Assembly: GCF_963678635.1 (NCBI RefSeq)
Contig: NC_087067.1
Coordinates: 26,481,547 to 26,545,546 of the forward strand
DNA: 64,000 bases
From: Symsagittifera roscoffensis
Taxonomy: Eukaryota; Xenacoelomorpha; Acoela; Convolutidae
Reading direction: 5' to 3'
The notes under the pieces were generated by a model, which was not told the origin of the DNA, did no database searches, and saw only the letters and a program-made list of their open reading frames with translations. Shown piece by piece: positions 1 through 10,900 of the stretch; positions within the stretch are counted from its first letter, which is position 1, and each line of letters opens with the position of its first letter. A program made the translations under genes and the position numbers.

Positions 1-288
1 ATGAAACCTGTCCAATAACTCAACTTATATTCTAACTCTGTTTTTTTTTAATTCTAATGTTTACAATTAGATTAGCACAATCAAATAAATCGAACCTACA
101 AGGATAGGACTTTTTCGGTCCACTCGACCAAGGGACCACTCCCCATCTCTAAGAGAAATGCGCAGACAAATTCAATCGTACGATCATGGTAAAAGACTCT
201 GTAGACCTTAACGATTTCATTAATCCGCCAGTACGCGAAATGCTATTTCAACTGATTTTTTTAATCCTTTTTTCTGCGTACGAACCTT
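1..288 (+). pseudogene. Ty3/gypsy leader and gag N-terminus relic
   Basis: A short frame beginning with ATG at 186 gives a peptide containing DSVDLNDFINPPVRE, which parallels DSVDIEDVTNPLIRPE encoded around 60080-60130 at the other end of the window. The DNA upstream is also alike: TCGAACCTAC near 90 and near 59983, followed by a similar stretch up to a GACAAATT/GACAATTTT motif. This is therefore the 5' leader plus the first ~20 codons of gag of the same gypsy family. Similarity stops near 270, just before the TIR element at 289, so the rest was lost or displaced. The LTR, if present, lies left of the window. Inference from two copies compared by eye. Confidence 0.6.
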
Positions 289-369
289 CCCGCACTGACA
301 AAAATGGTTTCCGGTCGATTTAAATTGATTTTAAATCATTCTAAATCGATTAACCATGTACATTTTACG

Positions 370-623
370 CACTTAAATGGATTTTAAATCGATTTAAATC
401 GATCTTTTTGAAAAATTTAAACCGATTTAAGTGTCTAAAAAATCGATGTAATCGATTTCGATGGATTTTCCGACTCACTAAAAGCCATCCGAATCTCACT
501 TAAATCCATTTTAAACCGATTTAAATCGATCTCTTTGAAAATTTTAAATCAATTTAAGTGTCTAAAAACTCGATTTAAATAGATTTCAATGGATTTTACG
601 ACTCACTAAAATCGATTTTTTTT
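370..623. repeat. Two tandem ~127-bp units rich in AAATCGATTT
   Basis: CACTTAAAT starts a unit at 370 and again at 497. Both units continue through TTTAAATCGATC, GATTTAAGTGTCTAAAAA and CGACTCACTAAAA with a few substitutions. Similar but unaligned ATCGATTT motifs recur at 1385-1620 inside the same TIR element. Confidence 0.7.
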
Positions 624-946
624 GCTAACAAGGTAAAAAATCATGCAATTTAGAAAACTAATTGTAATACTTTATTCTTGATTTTTTAAATAAAAAAAAC
701 GTGCCAAATGTTTCGGAATTCAAGAAATAAATAAAAATAGATAATATAAATCAGATTTTGAGCTCAAAAATATGCAATAAAAAATATCCATGTAAGCCAG
801 ATAGTTGATTTTGAACTTGATTGTTCATTACAACTCTTCGCAACATTTGCAACTTCATCATTTGCTTCTTTTGAATCAAAAATAACCTGAAAAAGTCATT
901 AAAACAGCAAATTATTCAAGTTTTTCTTATTTTAAGTCAAAACTGA

Positions 947-1216
947 TGGGTGGATAAGAATTGGTGGAAGGAGGGGGGGGGGGGGGGGGCTTGCGGGATA
1001 AGAATTCGGGAGGGGGGGGGGGGTGGTTTGCGGGATAAGAATTCGGGAGGGGGGGTTTGCGGGATAAGAATTGATGGGGGGTCATGGGGGACGGTTGATC
1101 TTGTTTTACTATGGTATTAATACAAAAAATGATATTTTTAGTAAAAATACTCCCGAGATTTTCTCCGTGGCGTAGCGAGAGTCTCTGTATCCTCATGGGG
1201 GGGGGGGGGGGGGGGG
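947..1216. repeat. G-rich minisatellite with poly-G runs
   Basis: GGATAAGAATT recurs at about 951, 995, 1032 and 1061, each followed by a run of G (about 17 at 973-989, about 13 at 1012-1023). A further ~20-G run lies at 1197-1216. Spacing shrinks from 44 to 37 to 29 bp because the G runs differ in length. The proline-rich reading frame on the minus strand here is only the translation of these runs. The plus strand could form G-quadruplexes. Confidence 0.8.
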
Positions 1217-1860
1217 TAGGCAATTTACAAATATTTTAGTCAGTTTTACAAGCATTAGTTTTACAAGGGTTAGTTTTGCAAGCATTTTAGTCAGTTTTGG
1301 TATTTGTAACAACACGTAACCAAAAATTTTCGTTCTTTTTTCTGTCATTCGAAAATTTGAAGAAAAAAAAAAGAAGTGAAAAAAATTGATTTACATCGAT
1401 TTAAAATCAATTTAGATCGATTTCATTTGAGGTCAGATTTAACATCCATTCAAATTGATTTAAAATCGACTGGAATCGATTTTTTTAGCGTTGAAATTGA
1501 ATCGATTGAATCGATCCAAATCGATCTGAATTTTTTGTTTTGATTAACTTACTTTTTTACAACTTAAATCGATTTCAACCAAATCTGCATACTTTTTCAT
1601 ACTAAAATCGATCGAAATCCATTTTTGTCAGTGCGGGTTAGAAATTGTCTCAGAGTTCAAAATATACAAATATACATCAATTTGCACTAGCAGAAACTCG
1701 TCACCGATAATCATATTTACAATGAAAAGATTGTAGGATAATATTAGACCTACAATCGGCCAGGATAACAGCAGTTTAGACATCAATTATCCGCTGTAAT
1801 TGGTTTTTACCAGCGAAATTTCATGGCGACCAGAGTTTTGTTCATCTCTCGTTATTCGCG

Positions 1861-2517
1861 CTAATTGTTCCTCACATACTCCGATAGCATTTTGCACAGT
1901 TTTACATCAGCAATGACTCCTGGTCTTAGGAAATTGAAGATGGTGTACGCGAATGCCTGACAGTTAGCGATTACAATATCGTACTCTTTATTTATCTCGT
2001 CTCCATCGCATATTCGCTCAAGTACGTCTTTCAGCTTTTGTTCGCTGAGATCAACCTCTTCATTCAACTTTTGCTCAAGACCCACAAGTTTAAGCAAAAT
2101 GTTCAGGCTGCTTTTGATTCGATCATTGTCCGCATATAGAATTTCTGGTTCAACCTTGCATATAAAGTTTTGGGTTCTGTTTTGACCGTTCAGTTTGCTT
2201 TGGATGTCTTCAATTCGGGAGCTTCGCTGCAGGAAAATTCCTTTTTGGTTCTTCTCAATGGACCAGTAGAAGCTTCTTGTTTTGATCACTATGAAGGCAT
2301 GGAAGGCATTTATTTTGCTGCCTTGAAACTTAGACAGTGGACCCTTGTAGTACACTGTCTCTTGGATGCCATCGTTAATTTCCGACCCCAATTGTCGATC
2401 GGGATTGGATAAATCAAGTTCAACTGGCTCTTTCTGCCCAGGCTGTGAATAATCAAAAAAATATATCTTGGAGCTCCACGAACCACCTTTTAAACCAGCG
2501 CTGGATCCACTGGACAT
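1861..2517 (-). CDS. Small intron-less protein, possible LRAT/NlpC-like thiol enzyme
   Basis: A complete 218-residue frame runs from ATG at 2517 to TAA at 1861, with balanced amino-acid use unlike the surrounding spurious frames. Residues 71-95 give a hydrophobic strand with His73 (AFHAFIVIKT) followed by YWSIEKN and GIFLQ. Residues 182-197 give VIANCQAFAYTIFNFL with Cys186. A His on a strand plus Asn-Cys-Gln on a later helix recalls papain-like-fold proteins of the LRAT/NlpC-P60/PPPDE type, where His and Cys form the catalytic pair and NC(E/Q)HF is common. Here the residue after NCQ is Ala, so activity is uncertain. No signal peptide or membrane segment is seen. A TATA-like GTTTTATATGC lies about 135 bp upstream (2652-2662). 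Family assignment is inference; coding status is fairly sure. Confidence 0.65.
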   Translation of the reverse strand: MSSGSSAGLKGGSWSSKIYFFDYSQPGQKEPVELDLSNPDRQLGSEINDGIQETVYYKGPLSKFQGSKINAFHAFIVIKTRSFYWSIEKNQKGIFLQRSSRIEDIQSKLNGQNRTQNFICKVEPEILYADNDRIKSSLNILLKLVGLEQKLNEEVDLSEQKLKDVLERICDGDEINKEYDIVIANCQAFAYTIFNFLRPGVIADVKLCKMLSEYVRNN

Positions 2518-2896
2518 TTTTGAAGGCTAGATACTTATCTAACAATAGACAGAAGACAAAAACTAAACTGAATCTAACTGAATTTGCGATCAAGCTTTTA
2601 TTACTTTTAAGTGAACTACGCCGTAAAACGGTCTGAAACTTTTGCTATGGTACAGCATATAAAACAAATTTGAGTTTAACACGTTTTCAGATGGTTTTAA
2701 AATAAAGGTTAGTCGTAAATTAAACACACCTTACAAACGAGTATAATGAAATTTTTCGAAAAAAACCATCGCTGTTTTAAAAAAAAAGAATCAACATCTA
2801 CTGCATAAAACAATTGGCTCACTTCATGAAAACATTAGGCCATCAATCTCGGGAATTTAAACGGAGTCCACTCAATTTATGGGAGGCGGAGCAAAA
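2518..2896. other. Upstream flank of the 218-aa gene; no other gene
   Basis: AT-rich DNA with a possible TATA-like element for the minus-strand gene near 2652-2662. No further ORF, RNA gene or repeat is supported. Confidence 0.4.
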
Positions 2897-3236
2897 AGCA
2901 GAATGGTCCAAGAGCAGAATGGGTCCAAGAGCAGAAAAACAGAAAAATATTGGCTTATATTGGTTTATACGGGCTAATTGATAAAACAATTATTAGAATC
3001 GTCAAAAATACCAAGAAAACGAACAAATTATGCATGAATTGACAAATTTCATTAAGTTTTTAGATTAGTTTTTTTAAAAAAAATTCTTGAAGAAATTGCG
3101 CACATTATGCATGAAATGTTCGTTTCTTTAGTATTATTGACATTTCTGATAATTAACTTACCGTTTAACTTATAAAAACTGATATTTTTCTGTTTTTCTG
3201 CTCTTGGACCGATTCTGCTCTTAGACCATTCTGCTT
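2897..3236. mobile_element. 340-bp foldback MITE
   Basis: The two halves are imperfect reverse complements over almost the full length. Left arm: AGCAGAATGGTCCAAGAGCAG near 2898, then GCAGAAAAACAGAAAAATAT, and inside it CGAACAAATTATGCAT. Right arm: ATGCATGAAATGTTCG near 3110, ATATTTTTCTGTTTTTCTGC near 3182, and AGACCATTCTGCTT ending at 3236. The motif GGTCCAAGAGCAGA is itself doubled in the left arm. No coding capacity. A target-site duplication is not clear. Confidence 0.8.
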
Positions 3237-3848
3237 ATTGACTGGCCACCCAATTTATGATTGAGAACAAAATAACTTGATGGCGGCCAGGTAGACCAAA
3301 TGGCTTTTCGAGTGTTCGTTTGGTAAAAGAAAGAACAATTTTTGAGACGCTTTTTTCTTGCTGCATTCTCTTGCGTCATTTGCTACCTTTTCTCAGAAAA
3401 ATAACACATTATTCATAACCAAGCCAAGTCACTAAGAAATAACTTTGAGCTATGTAGTCAGGAAAATTGATAGAATTGAAAAATCGAGGCTAGATCTTTT
3501 GCACAGTAGCGTTTCCGCATAATTTCATGTCTACTTTTTGTTACAATAAGTGTAAAACAAAAATGTGAAGAATTATTTAGAGGGATAACAATTTCTTGTG
3601 GCAACGCTAACTATTTCCTGATTTTCAGTTTCTAATCTATTCCAGTTTTTTGGTAGCTTTTTAAAACAATAAAAAATAGTTTCAAACAAGATCTTATTCA
3701 AAAACCAACTGTTTGCATGCAAAGTTTTCATGTAATTGAATAACATGACCGGGATCAATTTAGCACTATCCTTTCTAACTAAATCAAGTTAGGATCAATT
3801 CCAGTTTAGGCGGGATGATTTAATTTTTGTCCCTTAGCAGGGTCGTAC
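3237..3848. other. Non-coding AT-rich DNA
   Basis: Nothing supported. A 61-codon minus-strand frame at 3573-3758 has no coding character. Confidence 0.3.
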
Positions 3849-4220
3849 CAGGGGCATATCTAGGATTTTTTGAAGGGGATTTGAAAAAAAAGTTTCATGA
3901 CCTACGTTTTTTTATTCAATTAAAATTGGGTTTCCAAAATCAGTTATAAAACAGCATAGAGATCCTTTTTCGCAAAATGGTCTGAGTCGCGGCCCTATTT
4001 TTGAAAAAAAGCTGACAAGCCGTTTTTGGGCAATTTTTAAATCCCCCTCAAATACTCGCGCCAAAGGCGCCGTTTAAAAGTTTCGAGTTCGGTCGGCTGA
4101 AAATGGTTGTCTCAAAATAGTACTAAATGGAGGACTCTTTGAGGTGAGGGGGTTGAATCCTTATAAGGGTAGGAGGGTAGCGTTCATAACTCCAAACCCC
4201 CTCCCCCAAACCAACCCCTG
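3849..4220. mobile_element. hAT-like MITE, diverged copy
   Basis: Starts CAGGGGCATATCTAGG and ends CAACCCCTG, the degenerate TIRs of the family best seen at 13619-14039. It shares the internal blocks GGCGCC, TCTCAAAATAGTA and a run of C before the end. Flanking 8-mers (ggtcgtac / agcaatac) match at only four positions, so the insertion is old. Confidence 0.6.
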
Positions 4221-6479
4221 AGCAATACCTAGAAAAAGGATTTGTTAAAAATTGCTGGTCATACAGTTTTCTTGAATAGTGGAAACCTACTTATACGAAA
4301 ATTGATTCTTCTAATAGAAAAATTTTATATCTAAGCAAATAAAACCTTTACGTTTCATTTTCTAAGGTTGTTTTTTGTTCATAAACCCAATGATCACAAA
4401 AACTTTGAAGTGAAAGAACCAATTTAATCAACAAAAGTAACGCAAATTTGAAATAAAGATACTTTTTCAGGTAACCTGATAGTTTTGAAATCTTATCATT
4501 TCAAGACAAAATGTCTTATTACTTCAGACAGTTGGTGATTGAAAATTGTGGCTTTTTTGGACAAACTTGGATTTAATTTGTAATCTAAAAAGAAAAAATG
4601 AGGAGTCTAACTCTGCATCAAACTTGTTTTGTGCTTGGATTTCGTTATATTGTAATTTTTTTTTTGCATGGAAAAAGAATCTGTGGAAAAATTTATTTGT
4701 GCAAAGGTTTGGTTGAGCGACTTGAAAAACGTTTTTTTGCTCTTTTTTGAATTGTTACTAAAATTTTCATCATACAGTTTTAAAAAAAGGAATTGCAAGA
4801 AGCGCTGTTTTTGTATTACAGCTAGCCCGGATGTTTTTCTTTCATTCTGTATTGCTCACGCAGCAAATAATAATGTCAAACGTTTTAATGAGTTTTGTTC
4901 ACGCAAGACAAGCTAATGTTATTCAATTTTCCACACCAAATACTATTTTTCAACTGCTACCATTTTTTGCCTTATCTAGAGAAAAAAAAAATTTCATATT
5001 CGAAAATGTTCAGAGATTAATCAGAAGTCAAAGCTCAACACGCAGTGTTTTCGATGCTTTATTTTTAGATGCTTTATTGTCTTAAGAGATTTGGTGAAGG
5101 TAAAAAATTTTATTTATCAACCCCAGGAATGGCAAGCAACTATAACTTTCTCGTCAAAAATTTAACAGAAGATGTCAAGTGATATACCAAGTTTTATGCG
5201 AATTCTTTTTCGCTCGAACTGGAAAAAAAACGTTTTTCATTTTTTTTCCTGTTGGAATTAATCTTTCCAAACCAACAGAACATCTTTTTTTTCACATTAT
5301 TTCTCAACATTTTTTTTACTGGAAGCATGATTCTAACAAATTGAAAGCAGTTTAAGTTGCCAGCCTATACGCTTGAACCTCACGAAAAGGTCTAACTTTG
5401 CTCCTATTTCTTAAAAGAAGGTCGAACTCTGCTCCTATTTCTTAAAAGAAGGTCAATGTGTTTTTTCAACCGAAATCTAATCAAATTCAGTTTTCAAAAA
5501 CAAAACATCAGAGCAAAAAAAAGAAATACTAAAAAACTGCGTGTTTCTTGTCTTAAATGAGGAATAGTTGGATGTAGATATATTAATGGGTTGCAGAATA
5601 GAGCTACTGTAATTTGATCTAGAATATCACATCCCAACACTTGATACACTCTGAAAAAGTTTAATTAAAGCTTGCATTTTCAACTAAATTCTAAAAAATT
5701 GCCTTGATGAAGCAGGAAAAACGTGGATTGGTCTAACAATTGCGTTATAGTTGCTTAATAATTACTTAGTGGATAGGATAGCTCATTTGTCTATTTCGGG
5801 GGCAATGGGATCGCGCGACGTATTCGCCCTCTCAATCACATTTTTCTAAACTAATCTAAATTACCGTGAGGCGACAATTTGTTACAAGCGACAATTCGTC
5901 AACGGCGACAGTTCATTACAGTTTTTTAAGCGGGTTAACCCTGATTCTCGGGCAGTATTTCTTTCGTGCCGGATGTAAGCGCAGCTTGGGAGCAAAACTG
6001 AGCAAGCTTATTCTATTTGGCAATGCCTTGTTACTAATTGGCGCGTGTTAAAATCTTTCGCATGCCACGAATTTTTGCCTGAGACGACTGCCCTTAACTA
6101 CTGCCCTTAACTACTTTTTTACGTTGGCTACAAACACAAGCGAAATGGGTTTAATAGCATGCGTGAAGTAGAAGCAATTCCAAAAAAAACCACAGGGCTT
6201 ACTCAGCGAAGCTAATTATCAAAAACCCAAATTGCATTTGCAACAAAATTATAGGCTCTGTACAAAACCAAAACCTGCTTGGATGCAAACGATACGGCAG
6301 CTTTGAAAATGAAGCAGGAAACCTACAAAAATTAGAACATTTTTATGGAAAGTACCCTTACATTGTTTTTGGAAATGTCGAGGACATATTTTGCTGTCTT
6401 TGTGACTCAAATCTGGTATGTTACGACCCTTGCAAATCCATTTGGATTTGTTGCGACTTTGCGCGACCCGTGTCGAGGT
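4221..6479. other. Non-coding AT-rich DNA
   Basis: No gene is supported. Frames of 61-84 codons (4607-5085, 5866-6051, 6249-6485) are low-complexity F/K/S-rich translations of AT-rich DNA on both strands. The only structure seen is the 31-bp duplication listed at 5387-5452. Confidence 0.3.
5387..5452. repeat. Tandem duplication of a 31-bp unit
   Basis: AAGGTC begins a unit at 5387, 5418 and 5449. The two full units share GCTCCTATTTCTTAAAAG with two substitutions between them. Confidence 0.75.
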
Positions 6480-6830
6480 TAGCATTTGATGTTCTGATCA
6501 ACTCGACCAAATCTTGGTACGATTCAATCGTCTCGACCCAGGCTCGATATGCTTCGATCGAACTGGCCCTAGATCTCTTTGTTTTGACTCAGTTGGACAG
6601 AAGAAAATGTTTCGACCAAGTTCGACCAAGGAAAAAAGTTGAATGAGTTCAACCGAGAAGGTTTCTTGACCGACAAACAATTTCAACCAACAAAATATGA
6701 TACAAATTTGATCAGGAAACGTTTTGACTGAAAAAAACAAACATTTTGACCGTGTTCGACCAAGCGAAATTGTTTCAACTGAGTTTAATCTAAGTGTTTT
6801 GTCCGAACAGTTATTTTTGTAATTATTTGT
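6480..6830. repeat. Degenerate TTCGACCAA/TTTGACC repeat region
   Basis: Motifs such as TCGACCAA, TTCGACCAAG, TTTTGACTG and TTTCAACC recur every 20-40 bp, some only in weakened form. No fixed period can be given by eye. A 120-codon minus frame (6498-6860) reads through it but looks like a by-product. Confidence 0.45.
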
Positions 6831-9800
6831 ATTTATAAATGTATCTATGTAAGCATCCAATTGGTTGACCTGAAAAAAAAAGTTTGAAAAATCTGGTTTC
6901 TATGAATCTTGGGTTTTTTGAAAAATAAAATATTCTCAGTTCAACCGTGCTCCCAAACTTTGACAAGCATGTACTTCTTAAAAATTTAGCAGCAGTTAAA
7001 TTTTTGAAACGACAATTTTTTAGACAATTTTTGGCTCTAGAGGCGTTCTCGCAAATAATTGTTTTTGTTTATGGAAAATTAATTAGTCATTTTTCGTCTG
7101 TCCATTAAAACAGGTAGAAAAAATTGAATGACCGTTTTCTTGAAATAATTTTGAATCAATGATTATGCAAAATAAAAACAAAAATCTGCTCAATCGCTTA
7201 CTTTATGAATACTCTAATTAATTCTTGTACAGATGCTTAATACGGAGAAAACAATCGAGAATCGATTCCACTCTAAAGCACTCTGATGTTGAAGCAATCC
7301 ATATCTAGAGTTTGTTTTGGAACTTTCTATGGGAACCTCATGACAATTAAGCACAAAAAATTTTATTCGATTTTAGCCTCAGATTTGCATTGTGAACAAA
7401 AAACCGTCTCTGATTTTTCCGACTGTTTTTTTTTATAGATTTTAAACCAAGCAAATTAAATATAGGATGAAATTTCAAAAAAAAAATCAATTTTTTTTTA
7501 GTTTTCTTAAATCATTCCCCCATTCTCCTCCACACAATATGAAGTACAAAGTGATAGACTTTGCATTTAGCAATTTGTAACAATTTCTAAGACGGCTTTC
7601 TTTTCCGCTGACTAGTTAATACCACTAAATATATCGTGCATCAATTGTCCCGAATTTGTCAAAATGCACCCGCATAACTTTACAAAAAAGGATTACAGTT
7701 GAAAAGATTTTTAAATTTGAGCTCAAGACAACAAAAATTTTCATTGAATCAGTTATCTCTTGGAAATTCCCAAAATTTGCTGTTTTTTTTCGTAATTTGT
7801 TAGTCTCGAAACTGCAACTTTAAAAAAAAAAACGTTCAATATGAAGTCTTTCGAGTATTGATTCAAAGTAAAACACATATAATAATTTCTGAATCTGTGT
7901 GAATTTCAATAGTAAATTTTTGAGTATTGTTTTAACAAGTATTGATTAATTTGGTATAAAAATCACTGTTTTCATGTTTGAAATTTCTAATATAAATTTT
8001 GAAAATGTCCTCAAAATCTACAAAGTCCTCAAAGAAATGTCTGAGATAATCTACTATCTTTTTGCTTCCATCTTTTAAGATGTGGTAATTTAGTCCAATT
8101 TGCAGTCAGCTGAAAAATTTTGAGACTCAATTCAGCTAGTTCATCAATCTAGAGGTGTCTTATTGATGACTGCAGCTGCAACTTTAAGGTTATTTTGCTT
8201 TCATTATCTCTGTATCTACAATTTGAATGTAAGCCTGACAAGGTCTCCTTCCAAAACAAAAGTGCTGCCTGAGTGTACGTGAATTGTAGGCTCTTTTCGA
8301 TCCCGCACGATTGGTGTTGCGACCATTTTAAATGGAACTTTGTATTTGGGTGTGTTTTATTTTTTTATTTTTTTTTGCGAAGCATGATCATCTGGTTGTT
8401 TTGAGTGATATGTCATATTAAAACCCTTTCAGTCGTGATTCAAACGACATTTAAAAATTTCCAAAAAAAAAATCACAATAACAAGAACAATTGATTTGAG
8501 TTTGTGGTTTTTCATCTATTTTCGACCGTATTAAGTGATGATAGCTTGTTAAGTTAGTCATTTAGGCTGAAAAACTTAATTTTTTAAAAAGAGACTAGGT
8601 TTGAAAGATCTATTTAGCATTTTCCTGGCAAGAAAAACCTTTTATTGAAAAATTTTGAAATTATTGTTAAAAAGCTAAAATTTTCGAACATTTTTTAAAA
8701 GTTTTTTTGTCGTTTTTTTTTAAGACAACGATTGACAATTTTTGCTAATTTGCTTAATTTTCAACGCGCGTCTACAGTTTTGTCACCACACCACATTCAA
8801 CACACGACACTATTTTAATGATCCTTATTATTAAAAGAACTTCTTTTTTGTAGTTTTTACGAACATGGTGGGAACATTCTGTGCTACTTACACAGCAACC
8901 GGCTATCCTTGTTACTTTATGAAGTTTTTTGTTACGTTGTCAAATTAAATTCAAAGTAAGTTTTGCAAAGCTAGCAAAGTTTCTGCTCTGAATTTACAAT
9001 TTTCATGCCAATATTATAGCACAAAAAATTGCGTGAAAGAAATATGATTTTGATTTTTCATAAATGGAATCAGTATGACTAGAATTTTCAAAAAATCAAA
9101 AAAAACCTCTAATAATCTCTTTTCAAAGTTTTTGGGTAGCGTTACTAGCCAAACACAGGTGACTAAGACCTTGGTGTACCCAAACCTAAAGTCACCAAAG
9201 GTTAGACGGTTTTGCATTTACAATGCTTACAAAATACTTAAACTGTCTTAGAGTTGTCTTACACAATTGATATAATGAAAGTAACAAACTTGTAAGTTTT
9301 GCAAAAATTTTCAAAGATGAAAGTTCTTAAAGTTTGACATTCTAATTAACAAGAATTGATGAAGTCATGCATAAACTTGCCGGACAAAAAAAAGCATTTT
9401 GAGAGTTTTTGAAAAAAAAAATCAGCGAAAGGAAAAAACTAGCCTTTGTGTATCCAGGACTACGTTATGCACACACACAAAGAAACGCTTTGAGGGCATT
9501 TTTGGGGCTACTTTAAAAAATTTTGCCTCCATCTAAAATTTTTAGTTATGCCATTACCATAATTGGAAAGTGTATGATTATCATTTTTTTCTGACACGAA
9601 CTTTTTCTTTTTATTTATGACGATACACCGACTTTTGAGCCAAAACAAGAAAACAAATCTTTGAAATTTTGATGACACCATTTTAGCAAAATGTATGAAG
9701 TCTGTATGAGAAGTATTTTTTCATAGACTTAGTTTATGGAACTGCATGATTAGCTTTTTTGGTCTATGGAGTTCAACTGGGGCATACTTAAAACACAAAG

Positions 9801-10280
9801 CGGCTTTTCGCTATAATCATATGCATAAACAATGATTAAGTATTAAGAATGCAAGCTATTTATAAAACGAAAAAATTGTATATCATGAAACGGCTAGACA
9901 TCGTGCTACCAAATTTACCAGATTTTCAAAAAAAATCTATTCAAATTTTTCAAGCGGTCATGTCTCTAGACCTGGCAAAACATTGATAGGGGCACTTAAT
10001 AACTATCTGTTTAAAATTGATTTTGAGAGGAAAACACCCGTCGAAAATAAAAACGGAGATTTCCTGATTTTTTTTGTTTTAGCAATGAAATCAGTTTTTA
10101 GCATTTCGTGATTTTTGAATTGATCATAATTTTTTTTCTAATAAAATAAGGTGAATTTCCTCTATGGTGAAAAATCCCATGATTGTTATGCTATACGGTT
10201 TCACGGGTTAATTCAAAACAATTAAATGTCGAAACAAGAAAAGTACAACCAAACTTTTTGAAAATGTGATAATGCAAAAA
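6831..10280. other. Non-coding AT-rich DNA
   Basis: Long A and T runs and no frame above 67 codons (9014-9217, minus, no recognisable motif). No repeat or RNA gene was identified. Confidence 0.3.
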
Positions 10281-10469
10281 GTTACCTGTGCTTGCCGCGC
10301 CATTATTGTTTTAAGTATATAGTTTTACGAGCACGCTGTACTAACCTCGAGGGATTTTGCTGCACCCAAATTCTTGATAACTATAACTCGTATTGGGTTA
10401 TAAATAAAAGATTCGAAAGAGATAGCGTCTACAGAATCGAACAAGTGAATTAAAAAACATGACGTTAAT

Positions 10470-10900
10470 AGTAAAAGAATGTAGGGAAGAGTAGAAGATG
10501 AAAAGTCAGGGCAGTAAAAGCGGACTTTCTAATCCAGAGTAACCAGAGTACAAACAAGATTGGCAACCATTTTGGTTAAATGGTAGTAGCCAACCGGAGG
10601 CTAATGGCGGCCGGTCCTTTTATAGTCCGGCCATCGCCAAATAAAGATTACAGCAAGCTAAGTTGGCTACTTGACTATATCGCTATTGCACTTAAACAGG
10701 CTGTAAAGAAGTGCTATGGAGTGAATCCTTTCTAGCCCTGAAGAGGCGAAGAGCAACTTTGGCCGGAACGATAAACCTCCACGCGAGCGGCTTCAAAACA
10801 GACAACTTGCCCCATCAATTATTAACCCTATTATCTGGTTAGTAAAACTATGTGCCCCAGGGCCCAACACAAGGGCGTGTAATTTGAGGTCAGTCGAGAC
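10470..10900. other. Locally GC-richer segment, origin unclear
   Basis: Base composition is visibly richer in G and C than either flank, with GGCGGCCGGTCCTTTTATAG near 10606 followed by AATAAAG near 10641. A TATA-like motif plus a polyadenylation-like motif would fit a solo LTR or a short exon-bearing segment, but no TG...CA ends with a target duplication could be fixed and no frame is long. Confidence 0.25.

Larger units (their letters stand above)
289..1637. mobile_element. Non-autonomous DNA element with 19-bp perfect TIRs
   Basis: CCCGCACTGACAAAAATGG at 289-307 is exactly reverse-complementary to 1619-1637. The 1.35 kb between codes for nothing recognisable. It holds AAATCGATTT-rich repeats near both ends (300-620 and 1385-1620), G-rich minisatellite DNA in the middle, and AT-rich filler. 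No long target-site duplication is evident: the flanks share only TT (287-288 and 1638-1639). Termini beginning CCC resemble piggyBac-type ends, but a TTAA target is not present, so the superfamily is unassigned. It sits directly behind a broken gypsy gag, so it probably inserted there. Confidence 0.75.

Noticed and set aside
927-1223. 98-codon proline-rich minus-strand frame
   Set aside because: It is the translation of poly-C on the strand opposite the G-rich minisatellite; no start context or other coding sign.
289-1637. piggyBac assignment for the CCC...GGG TIR element
   Set aside because: The flanks do not give TTAA on both sides; only TT is shared.
6498-6860. 120-codon minus-strand frame
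   Set aside because: Read through degenerate CGACC repeats; composition follows the repeat.
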